A DNA stretch of 64,000 nt from Epiperipatus broadwayi. Its lineage: Eukaryota; Onychophora; Udeonychophora; Euonychophora; Peripatidae. The stretch is from assembly GCA_028023455.1 (NCBI GenBank), contig JAQFVV010006238.1:5650572-5714571 (forward strand), written 5' to 3'. Position numbers and translations under genes: made by a program. Below, piece after piece: positions 10,691-20,110 of the stretch. Under the pieces are notes generated by a model. It was not told where the DNA came from. It worked only from the letters and a program-made list of their open reading frames with translations, and did no database searches. Position 1 is the stretch's first letter; each line of letters opens with the position of its first letter.

Positions 10691-12728
10691 TTTAACTATC
10701 ACCAAAATTTAGTCTAAATTAAATATGAAAATAATTAAATCATATCAATTGTATAGTAGTGCTATATAGGACAAAAAAACAATTTTTTTTGAAAAAAAAG
10801 TTGTCCCCTCATCCCTTTTTAAAGTAATGTAATATAACCTTAAATATATAAAATAATTCTATAAAATTGATTCTACATCCCTAAATTTAATTCAAAAATT
10901 TTTTTTAAAGTTTTATTTATCATAAGTTCAATTATATAATTTCATCTTCTTCCCAAGTTTAAATTCAAAAATCTTGAATTGAACTATATTTAATAACATA
11001 TAATAGTATGTTATTATTTTTTTAGTATAATAAATATGCAAAAATGTTTTGTAAATACCGAAGTTATAATTTTTATAAATAATATTTTCAATAAAAAGAA
11101 TAGTCATTAAATATTTTCATAAGTGAATGTGATGCTTACGTATAAGTCTTGCAATGTATAAGATTTGCTATGCCTTTTGACATTCATATTAATCCACTGA
11201 TAACTTTATAATCTTGTGATGTGACCAAATAATGTGAACACTTGGATCTTGTACAAACTTAAAGTGATGAATTTGTCAATGTGCATATGATATTTTTACA
11301 AGATTTACAAAGTTATCGGCAGTCTGAATAATATGTGAAACGGCATAGCAGTTCTAATATGTGACAGAAATTGCATAAGATTAAATCTAGCAATACTAAA
11401 AACATTAATTTCTAACAATACTAAAAATATTCTAAAAATATTAAAATGTGAATTTCACACAAAAAATAGAAAATATGACAGAATATTAATATCTAACAAT
11501 ACTAAAAATATGTAATTCAACCAAAAATCAATCTTAAAAACATATTTTTAACAATAGTAAAAATATTGATTTGACATCATAAAAAATGTAAAATATGACA
11601 TGCCATTATGCAATTCCCAAATATAACTTTAAATACAGACAAAACAATCACCAAATTACAAAATACCCTAAAATATACACATATGGTACTTATCATGTAA
11701 TATATAACTGGAATTAACACCTTGAAACAATCAATTTGTTCTGTTTTATTTTAAGTGAATACATTTTTTTCCAAAATGGAGACTAAAAATAAAATTTTTA
11801 TTTTTCCCAAAATGCACACTTACTTAACACATGAATGTTTCTGTGGTTCACATAAAAATGATTGTAACTGGCATTTCATAATTCAGCACTTTTATAGGCC
11901 TTCCAACAAACAGACTATATCATCAAATACTCATCTACACTTTGTTCGATGGTTTCAATAAGATTTGCCACAGTTCTATCTTTAATTGTCATGATATAAA
12001 ACCCTTATCAGTCTTCCAGCACAAGACACCAACATCCACTGTTCAGGAAGTATTCAGCCATTTTTTTTTTTTTATTTTTTTTTTTGTGAAAAGGTTCTCA
12101 TCAATTTTGATGATTTTGTTAGGGCCTCCAATTTTACATTTTCTTGAAAATATAAAACAGCATTCATTTCGGTAGTAGGTAGATTCCAAATTGTCATCAT
12201 TTTGTACTGTTTTTTTTAAAAAAGAACTATTAATCAGGAAATTATGAAAATGAAATCAAAATGAAAAGATGTACTCACTTAGATCTACAAATACAAATGA
12301 AGTAAAAATCATTGAATCAAAACTATGAATACAAATGGAAAAAAAAATTGTTGAATCAAAACTATGAATTCTAATGAAGTAAAAAAAAGTTTTAAAATGC
12401 AATTGACAGCATTAATGATTTTGTCAGAATGAAATCTGAACAATAACAGAGTGTATGATTATCACAAAAAACATGTTATTGGATGAGATTGGAGAGTTTA
12501 TTTGATATGATCACAAGGTTATACATTTATTGTGGGTGTGAAAAGGCACACATTGCAGGACTAATGCATAAATACTGTAAATATTTACATAAAAGAGAAA
12601 CTATAACATTAATAACATTTTTAGCCATTATTAATTTATTGCAGAGGGTCTGTCTCTCCATAATTCTTCAATTCTTAGTTTTTCTATATCACTTTAGAAA
12701 ACTTATTTTATTCATCCATCTCACATGA
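10691..12728. other. AT-rich DNA with short diverged repeats
   Basis: No credible gene. About 11380-11620 has several imperfect copies of AACAATACTAAAAATAT. About 12280-12375 has a short tandem repeat around TTGAATCAAAACTATGAAT, period near 50 bases. Open frames at 11755-12175 and 12483-12728 have no recognisable motif. Confidence 0.5.
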
Positions 12729-13070
12729 CAATCACAATTTCAATAGCAATCAATAATTTTAAACTGTTGTCATGGCAATCTCCTTTTAATTACAAAGGTG
12801 AAATTGCATTTTTATTAATGGTCCAGTATATTTATATAGACCCTAAACATTGCAACTTGACCAGGGATTGAAATTATTGATACAAAGAAGGTTAAATATT
12901 TTTTCAAACAGGAAAATATAACCTGTTCTGAATGCAGACTAATAAATAGTCAATTATAACATTATAAACTGCAATTATAAATTTCAAATAGCACTTAAAG
13001 TATTACTTAAATAATAAGTGTAATAATGCTCAAGGCTAAATTGGTTTGTATGTAATCATTAAAATCCAGT
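12729..13070 (-). repeat. FB-1 foldback fragments
   Basis: 12729-12800 matches one end of FB-1 (AAACTGTTGTCATGGCAA). About 12980-13065 matches the other end (TAATAATGCTCAAGGCTAAATT). The full palindromic form is at 23499-23728. Copies at 16640 and 17760 are half elements. Confidence 0.6.
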
Positions 13071-13148
13071 CATTGATACAAAAAAAGTTTAAATAAACTT
13101 CTTTAAATAGTTAAATATAACTTACTCTGAATGCAAACTAATAAATGG

Positions 13149-13176
13149 TCATATATATATATATATATATATATAT
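13149..13176. repeat. (AT)n microsatellite
   Basis: Uninterrupted AT dinucleotides ending in a T-rich stretch. Confidence 0.9.
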
Positions 13177-13396
13177 TTATTATTTGTTATATATATTATA
13201 TGTCAATTATATAATGTGAGTGACAACTACTCTTCAAACATGTGCTATAAAATAGACATCACCCCCTCCCCTCATGAGTAAATGTTTTAAAAGTATAGAT
13301 AATCTTTTTTATTTTCACATATGTGATAAGTAGTTTCCTTCTACAATATTTCATATGTGCACTCATTGCTATATTATCAATTATATATATATAAAT

Positions 13397-14140
13397 GCAA
13401 AAATAAAACAATACAATACTAGATTAAATCCAAAATTTTACCAAAATCCTTACACAACCATAGTTTCATCTACTACAAATAGAATTTTATTGGTAAGGAT
13501 AATGAGTATATGTCTTTACCATTTAAGGCCTCAATATATAATTTGGTTTATAAGAATTGTCATTTGTTAGGTGGAATGAAGGTTGCATGGAAGAAAGGTT
13601 CTGATTTGAATTCATTATTTAATGGTTCAGAACAGTCTATTGATAGTAGGTCTATTCCTGGTATTGTTTATAAAATTCCACGTGGTTGTGGTAAGTTTTA
13701 TGTAGGCCAGAGTAAGTTTAGCCTTAATGAAAGGATTAAGGTTCATATAAGTACAGTTAAACATAGGTATCTTAACTCAGCTTTATATATTCATGAATTG
13801 AATACAGGTCATAGAATATTGTTTAACAATGCTTTTGTTATTTTTTTGTGAAAAGAGTAAGTTAAAAAGAAGAATAGAGGAGACTTTAATGATAAAAATT
13901 CTTGATTCTGAGGCTATCAATCTTATGAAGACTTCTTTTGATATTAAGGGAAGGTGGAGTTTGAAATGAATTATGGGAAGGTTTGTTTGTTTGTATATAT
14001 ATGTTATTTCCTTTAGTTTGATCTTCACTTGAGAAGGTCTAATTGTAGTAGATGGAACCATGGTTGTGTAAGGATTTTGGTAAAATTTTGGATTTAATTT
14101 AGTATTGTATTGTTTTATGGTTTTGCTTTTTATTTTTGCT
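13397..14140 (+). mobile_element. Penelope-like element 3' fragment with inverted terminal repeat
   Basis: The left arm 13397-13480 is the inverted copy of 14041-14139. Blocks such as CCAAAATCCTTACACAACCA match the complement of TGGTTGTGTAAGGATTTTGG, and one arm has a 12-bp gap. Between the arms lies the end of the PLE reading frame, a GIY-YIG domain. PLEs often carry terminal repeats in inverted rather than direct order, and 5' truncation is common. The RT domain is absent here. Confidence 0.8.
13481..13969 (+). pseudogene. GIY-YIG endonuclease domain of a Penelope-like element (frameshifted)
   Basis: In a PLE the GIY-YIG domain nicks target DNA for reverse transcription. The open part from the ATG at 13510 to 13851 has 113 codons. 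It shows GIVY at residues 51-54, YVG at 64-66 (in CGKFYVGQ) and a conserved Arg at 75 in NERIKVH, the usual order for the family. A one-base excess in the T-run at about 13838-13846 breaks the frame. The next frame carries on with family-like RRRIEE-type residues (KRRIEETLMI) and ends at TGA 13967-13969. The frame also stays open 5' of the ATG to the edge of the inverted repeat. Family assignment is firm. The copy is broken and lacks the RT. Confidence 0.85.
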
Positions 14141-14926
14141 AGTATAGTGTTAAGCAGTTTTGGTTTTATATATATATATATCCTTGAGAGATACTAAATG
14201 AATAATATAATTTATATTTAAACTTAAGGCATTAAATATCTATAATAAATCTGATATTATATTATGGGCTTTTGTATTAATGCATAGATCAGGATTTTTT
14301 TTATTAGCTATTAAAGATTATATATATAAACAGATTTAGAAAATAATAACCTTAAAAAAAAAAATGAGTTAGGTTGTAAATATATAGGAAACAATTGAAT
14401 AAATTTAGCTTTACCTTATTTTCTTAAAGCAAAAACATTAAACAATCATTTTTAATAATTTTGACAAAAACACTATTTAAATTTATAACATTCAATAATT
14501 TAATATCATATGAAAGACGTTCCCTGTAGAACAATGTAATGAATTAATATCGTAGTTGTTGATGCCTAAACCAGAATATTTTAATGCCGTAAGTTTAAAC
14601 AAAATTTGTATTGTATTATTGATTTCTGCTTTCTCAAGGTTATTAAAAATAAACGCTTATTGCCTCCCTTCGAAAAAATAAAGCTAAATTAATATAATTA
14701 TTATGTATATTTACAACAAAATTAATTTCATTCTATCAGATTGTTATTATCTGAATTGATTGTTATATATCACCTTTAGCAGATTATTAAAGAGGTTTCT
14801 TTGTAATAGTGAAAAATTTCTGATTTAGCTATTAACACTTATAAGTTTGTTGTTACAACTTTATCTTTCTTATTGCATTGCCAAATCCATATATTAATAT
14901 CATATACGTTCTTTATTACTTAAAAT
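14141..14926. other. AT-rich DNA, nothing recognised
   Basis: Short AT repeats near 14169-14180 and otherwise featureless. Confidence 0.5.
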
Positions 14927-14998
14927 AGGCAAAACTCTCCATACAGTATTGCCACTCAGTGCAAGTCAGAAGGCTAGTGCATAAAACCCCTATCTTTA
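14927..14998 (-). mobile_element. HR-1 3'-end fragment
   Basis: GGCAAAACTCTCCATACAGT, GCCACTCAGTGCAAG and AGTGCATAAAACCCCTATCT match the minus-sense HR-1 3' end. It stops abruptly where the HR-4 inverted repeat begins. Confidence 0.75.
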
Positions 14999-15185
14999 TT
15001 ACTTTTTACAATGCTTTTTACAACCCACTATTAATGTTTTTGATTGCCCCAGCAATCTTCTTCAGAACTATAACAAACACAATACAAATACAATTGTATT
15101 CATGTATTTGTATTGTGTTTGTTATAGTTCTGAAGAAGATTGCTGGGGCAATCGAAACTGTCAATAGAGGGTTGTAAAAATTCAG
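14999..15185. mobile_element. HR-4 inverted repeat with hammerhead-like cores
   Basis: Arms 15002-15086 and 15093-15180 are near-perfect inverted copies. Right arm, plus strand: GUU, CUGAAGA, A-GAUUGC-UGGG-GCAAUC, GAA, ACUGU, C, AAU. Stem II is a perfect 6-bp helix with one bulged A. Stem III is minimal (ACUGU), stem I only about 3 bp. The CUGAAGA...GAAACUGUC layout resembles the short hammerheads in PLE terminal repeats. The overlapping open frames on both strands are a product of the palindrome. Confidence 0.6.
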
Positions 15186-15330
15186 TGTAAAAGTAACAAA
15201 GAACATAAATGATATTAAGCTTGTTGTGTACATTGTTTGATGATAATATACTTATTAAAACTATTTAATGTCATATAACTTTAAATATAATTTATATATA
15301 AATGTGAAAGGATATATACAATTAAAAAAA

Positions 15331-15447
15331 AGTTTATATCTGGACTAGAGATAATCTTTAGTATAATAAATAATAAGTAATAATTTATCTGAAATAGTTA
15401 GAGTCAAAGTAATAGGTCCAGAAAGTTTAACACTTATAAATCAAGTG

Positions 15448-15455
<8 letters not shown>
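15331..15455 (+). repeat. Interspersed repeat R1, copy 1
   Basis: Begins AGTTTATATCTGGACT and ends ATCAAGTGCAATA. It aligns along its length with 30014-30152, with several indels. Non-coding and unassigned. Confidence 0.65.

Positions 15456-15495
<40 letters not shown>
15449..15495. repeat. (AT)n(AG)n microsatellite
   Basis: About 32 bases of AT dinucleotide followed by AGAGAGAGAG. Confidence 0.9.
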
Positions 15496-15496
<1 letters not shown>

Positions 15497-16518
15497 TAGA
15501 AAAATTAACTCATGGAAATTGTTTATTTTAAATATAATTGAATAGTATACATTTTAACTTTAAATGTATTGCCATTTTTGAAACTGAAGAGCTGTTTAAT
15601 TATATTGAATATAAATTGTTGCAACGAATTAATACCAAAACTATTCCATCTAAATATTTAGCACTGTAAATTTTTATTTATTATATGTAGGTGTCATTAA
15701 AAAAAGTATTTACACCACTGTCTGTAGTAAAAATTGTAATGTTTAGTATGTTTTAATGATGCATACATCTACTGTGGCTATAAGTCTTTAATAATATATG
15801 TGTGTGTGTGTTTCACATAAAATTTAGTTTTTCAGATATGCAACTTTTTTCTCCGTTTAAAATTTGAAAATTCATATATAATTAGCTTATTATATACATA
15901 TTAAAGAAGGATTAGTAAATTACACACAAACATAATCATACTGTGTTTAAGTGAGATGTGCAGTTTATTAAACAGTTTAGCTAATGAAATGTTAATTATT
16001 GACCCAGATTAACCTTTTATTAATTAACATTTAATATGCGTGCTAAGTTGGACTATTTCCATCATCTAATATTAAGAACTGAATGTCTTTTAGAATATTT
16101 AAAAAATTTTATTTAGACTTTCCAAATACATTCAACTGTTGTCATAGCACACAGTCTAGTATTTAACACAAGATTGTCAATGGTATTATTCTCCTCTCTT
16201 CTTCGGGTAATGCTAGCTTAACCAATGACAGTAATAGCATGGGAATTGACCATGGATCTTTATATTCTTGAATATTGAACTTTTAACGCCCTAGCCCAAC
16301 AAATAATTGATACTAAAATGCCATCATAACAAACCCTCAGACAATCACATAAATATTATGGTCTACCATGTAAATTTTCAAATTTGTTCCATTTTGAATA
16401 ATGCATGTGATGGCTCCAATGTTCAATAATAGACAAATTTCTTATTGTACCTGTTTTAGATATAGATGCTCTTTTTTCCTTATTGATTATAGTTAATATA
16501 AATGCTTTTACTATAATT
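15496..16518. other. AT-rich DNA, nothing recognised
   Basis: A short (TG)n run at about 15798-15811. No coding or RNA feature seen. Confidence 0.5.
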
Positions 16519-16530
16519 ACACACAACCCC

Positions 16531-16562
<32 letters not shown>

Positions 16563-16582
16563 CCATTAATAAAGGTACAACC

Positions 16583-16618
<36 letters not shown>

Positions 16619-16635
16619 CCATTAATAAAGGTAAA
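16519..16635 (+). repeat. Tandem duplication carrying AT microsatellites
   Basis: ACAACCCCAT, then an (AT)n run, then TAAACCATTAATAAAGGTA occurs twice in a row, period about 52-54 bases. The unit is the end of an FB-1-type element with its flanking AT tract. Confidence 0.8.
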
Positions 16636-16800
16636 GGCAGGGTTCCACCTTTATTGTTAAAAGAATGTTGCCTTCAAAACAATTTGAAATTCTTGATTAT
16701 TATTGATATTGGGATTGTCTAAGTGTTGAGTGGTTTTTAATGATTACTTATAAACCCATTTAGCTTTGAACATTATTATACTTATTATTTAAGTAATACT
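16636..16800 (+). repeat. FB-1 half element
   Basis: Shares CTTTATTGTTAAAAG, TTTGAAATTCTTGATTATTA and ATTGGGATTGTCTAAGTGTT with the right half of the FB-1 palindrome at 23499-23728. Confidence 0.7.
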
Positions 16801-16967
16801 TGGATACAATTTGAAATTGATAAAGTTGCAATCTTTAGTGTTTATATAAGTATATTACATTGAAAACAAAGCAAAACTCTCCATATAGTAGTGCCATCTT
16901 GTGCTAACAAGAGCAATCAATGGATGCCAGAAGGTGTGTGCATAAAATCCCTATCTAGTGCCTACTC

Positions 16968-17026
16968 ATCCAATATCCCCAGACTAGTTTCTGGCTTGTG
17001 GCCTTCATCAGTGAGGAGCCTTGGAT
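16968..17026 (-). ncRNA. Type-I hammerhead ribozyme motif, HR-1 unit 1
   Basis: Minus strand 5'-3': AUCCAA-GGC-UCCUCA | CUGAUGA | A-GGC-CACAA-GCC-A | GAA | AC-UA-GU | C | UGGGGA-UA-UUGGAU. Stem I inner helix 6 bp (one G.U), internal loop GGC/UA, outer helix 6 bp. Stem II is 3 G-C pairs with a basal A.A mismatch. Stem III is 2 bp with a 2-base loop. All invariant core bases are present. Predicted cleavage is after GUC, between plus positions 16982 and 16981. The very short stem III suggests weak activity as a monomer, as known for retroelement hammerheads. Confidence 0.88.
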
Positions 17027-17432
17027 CTGAGAGCACTGCACCTAGATCTTAGGATCTAATGCAACCCTCCAGCAGCCACCTTTTAACTCTATTTAACTAC
17101 AAAACTATGAGAATGAAATTGAAAACACAATTAATATTTTCAATCCAAGCTCAATAGCTTATATAGTCATATGGGTCTGAACTCAATTCAGCATCCATAT
17201 ATTTTGGTGTCTTTGGCTCTTTAACAACCATAGCCACCACTATCCTATTAGGCAGGATTGGTGTTAAACCACTAAACATCACATGATCACTATCTCATAC
17301 TAGCACATAATTGTTATTAAACAATTCAAAACAAAGCAAAACTCTCCATATAGTAGTGCTATCTTGTGCTAACAAGAGCAATCAATGGACGCCAGAAGGC
17401 GTGTGCATAAAATACCTATCTAGTGCCTACTC

Positions 17433-17491
17433 ATCCAATATCCCCAGACTAGTTTCTGGCTTGTGGCCTTCATCAGTGAGGAACCTTGGAT
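17433..17491 (-). ncRNA. Type-I hammerhead ribozyme motif, HR-1 unit 2
   Basis: Same fold as the motif 465 bases away; the only change seen within the motif is the stem I internal loop, GGU instead of GGC. Predicted cleavage lies between 17447 and 17446. Two sites in the same transcript would release a 465-nt monomer. Confidence 0.88.
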
Positions 17492-17756
17492 CTGAGATCA
17501 CTGCACCTAGATCTTAGGATCTAATGCAATCCTCCAGCAGCCACCTTTTAACTCTATTTAACTACAAAACTATGAGAATGAAATTGGAAAACACAAGATA
17601 GGGATTTTATGCACACGCCTTCTGGCATCCATTGATTGCTCTTGTTAGCACAAGATGGCACTACTATATGGAGAGTTTTGCTTTGTTTTGAATTGTTTAA
17701 TAACAATTATGTGCTATTATGAGATAGTGATCATGTGATGTTTAGTGGTATATTAT

Positions 17757-17884
17757 ATTGACCGTTAATAAAGGTGGGATTCCATCTTTATTGTTAAAAG
17801 AGGTTGCCTTGACAACAGTTTGAAATTCTTGATTGTTATTGATATTAGGTTTGTCTAAGTATTGTCTGATTTTTAATTATATAT
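17757..17884 (+). repeat. FB-1 half element
   Basis: GTTGCCTTGACAACAGTTTG and TTGATTGTTATTGATATTAG match the FB-1 right half. It lies directly after the HR-1 locus, in the same order as the copy at 16636. Confidence 0.7.
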
Positions 17885-18600
17885 GTATGAAATAGACTCC
17901 ATGCATATCGCTAGCTGAAAATTCAAATATAAAATGTCAAATACCTTTCCAAATGTTGTTTTCTCAACAACACCATACTGTCAATAAAGTTAAAATATGA
18001 ATTTCAAACAATATGATCAAGAAGTAAATTAAACAATTTTTTTTATGAGAAATTTAAGATCATAGCTAATTTAAAATTTCACCCTCTTTGTTTGAATACA
18101 TTTATATTTCATTATTTAACAGAATTGCAGCATATGGTTTAAAGGGTTACATTTTGGCCATGCTGTTTGAAATTCAGACTTTTAATTTTATTCACACGGT
18201 GTTGTTGTTGAGATAACTTAATGTTTAGGAGGGTGGTATGACATTTTATATTTGAATTTTCAGATAGTGATGTGCACTGAGTCTATTATTTATATATTTA
18301 CAATGGAAGATTGCAGTGTTTAAAATATGACTAATATATTAATCTTTTTTTGTTTACATAAATTAGACATATTTATTTATGAGCAATTTAAGACCATTGT
18401 TAATTTAAAATTTCAAGCTCTTTGTTTGAATAAGCCTGTATTTCAATAATTAACAACATTGCAGCATACAGTTCAAGAAGTTATTTCTTGGCCTTCCTAT
18501 TTGAAATTTAGACTTAAACTTTATTTACAGAATGGCATTGCTAAAAAAACACCATTTAGGATGGTGATTTGACATTTATATGTAAAATTCAATTTGATAT
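17885..18600. repeat. Foldback plus diverged tandem repeat
   Basis: 17885-18000 is the inverted partner of about 18175-18290 (AAAATTCAAATATAAAATGT and its complement). The segment from GAGAAATTTAAGATCAT at 18046 recurs, diverged, from 18380, a period of about 334 bases. Shared blocks include TTTGTTTGAATA and TTGCAGCATA(T/C). Non-coding. Confidence 0.65.
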
Positions 18601-19006
18601 ATATTAAATACAGTAATGTCCATATAATTCGACTTATTCTGATGGAAATACTTTTGACTATATTTCTTTTAGTCTTTGTCAACTATATAATGATATAACA
18701 TTGAATAATCAAAACAATACATTATTTTATAACTCCCATAATTCCATTCAGTTCCCCCACCATTCTGTTATTTTAATGTTTGATGATTGAAGATTTATTA
18801 ATATTTGATGATTAAAATAACAGAATTGTTGGGAACTGAATGAAATTATGGGAGTTTTAAAATAGTATATTGTTTTAATTATTCAATGTGATATCGTTAT
18901 ATAGTTGACAAAGACTAAAAGGAATATAGTCGAAAGTACTTCTAACAGAATGAGTTGAATTATATGAATATTACTGTATTCAATATATATCAAGTTGAAT
19001 TTTACA
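18583..19006. mobile_element. Large palindromic MITE with TA flanks
   Basis: Arms of roughly 190 bases pair almost throughout. Inner ends at 18611 (CAGTAATGTCCATAT...) and 18976 (...ATATGAATATTACTG) are each flanked by TA, which suggests a pogo/Tc1-type target duplication. Pairing extends beyond those ends (AAATTCAATTTGATATATAT), so the boundary could lie further out. No transposase. Transcripts would give a long double-stranded hairpin. Confidence 0.75.
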
Positions 19007-19813
19007 TATGTTTTGAAGGAATGCAGGCAGCAAAATTAATATTTTAATATATATATATATTGAATCGGGTTCGTTTAATAGAAATTGTTTTATTGGGTTT
19101 TTAACCTTTTTAACATAATTTTAAATTTTATGTTTTCAATATTACATGATCGGACCAGCCCTTCAAGCAGAGAAAGAATACCATCAATAGAAGAGCTATC
19201 AATGATGACCACGGTCAGACTGAGCTATGCAAAGCACACCACAATCACATTTGCAGACCATGGCCCACCTCGACAACTAGATTCAAACCCTTATTTGTTT
19301 AGAGATAAACCTCAGGCACCAGCTAATTACATGAAGTAATTAACATGCCTGGATGGTAGGTCCATAATCCAGCACTTGAAATATTCCATGACTAGCTCAC
19401 TCTGTCTCAAGGTCCAGAATATTTACTTAATATATAAAGTAACTTTATAGCAATTTATTGGTGAGGCAGTGACAAGAGAGAAAGAGAAAATATACAAAAT
19501 AGCAATTAAGACAAACATTAATATTTAATTAAATACGCACGTATCTAATATAACACAATAATATTGAAATTTACATATAAAATCACATAAGTAATTACTC
19601 AGGCTAAATTATGATCATCCTTCATTAATTAAAGTTCATTCATTTAAGTATAAAGTGTCTATAGGCAGTGATAAAATATCTTTACCTAGGTTTTCATTTA
19701 TGTGTATTTTCCAACCAGTTAGCTTTCTGGTTTACCATCGATGGCTTCATGGCTGGTTTCCATTCTGTGACTCAGAAATGGGAGAGAGGATAGCAGTAGC
19801 ATTTATTTTATGA
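19007..19813. other. Unassigned sequence, locally less AT-rich
   Basis: About 19140-19400 is more GC-balanced than its surroundings. It holds an 84-codon plus-strand frame ending at 19339 with no recognisable motif. Could be an old repeat or a conserved non-coding piece. I do not call a gene. Confidence 0.35.
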
Positions 19814-20107
19814 TTATGGCATCAGTTTCCAGCATTTGTTCCAAGTGGGATAGTTGACTTGTGGAGGTTTTTTGGGGCCTGAAGCCCAATTTAATACATA
19901 TGAATGTCTAGCACACATATTGCTAGTTTTGCATCTTTTGCAATAAGATTCTCTGCAGCAGCAATTAATTGACTTATTACTTCCTGCATTTACAGTTCCG
20001 AATATCTGGATCTCTAGTTGTTTGGATTCTGCATTTTGTACAAACTGAATAATAATAATCTGAACAGATGAACGATCTAGCAAATTGCAGCCCCGACTGA
20101 AGAACAA
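19814..20107 (-). pseudogene. Cys-rich hypothetical fragment, possibly transposon-derived
   Basis: A 97-codon open frame has a cluster CCCR..YC..C.....C in its second half, then a Trp/Pro-rich end. Cys-rich tails of this kind occur in some invertebrate retroelement proteins, but I cannot match this one. It has no neighbouring exon, splice signal or promoter I can defend. It may be a decayed element or chance. Confidence 0.25.
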
Positions 20108-20110
20108 TAA

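Larger units (their letters stand above)
16865..17750 (-). mobile_element. HR-1 tandem dimer with inverted 3' cap
   Basis: GCAAAACTCTCCATATAGTA begins at 16871 and again at 17336, so the first full unit is 465 bp. The second unit runs to about 17594, then flips into a plus-sense HR-1 3' end (AGATAGGGATTTTATGCACA...) to about 17750. The hammerhead sense strand is minus. Each unit has one complete hammerhead. Other landmarks in minus sense are ACCCATATGACTATAT upstream, and GATGTTTAGTG with TAGCACAA near the ends. There is no open frame of note. This is the best preserved HR-1 locus in the window. Confidence 0.9.

Noticed and set aside
14959-15233. Two overlapping 70-codon frames on opposite strands with similar proteins
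   Set aside because: They arise because the DNA is a palindrome (HR-4). The matching proteins carry no independent evidence of coding.
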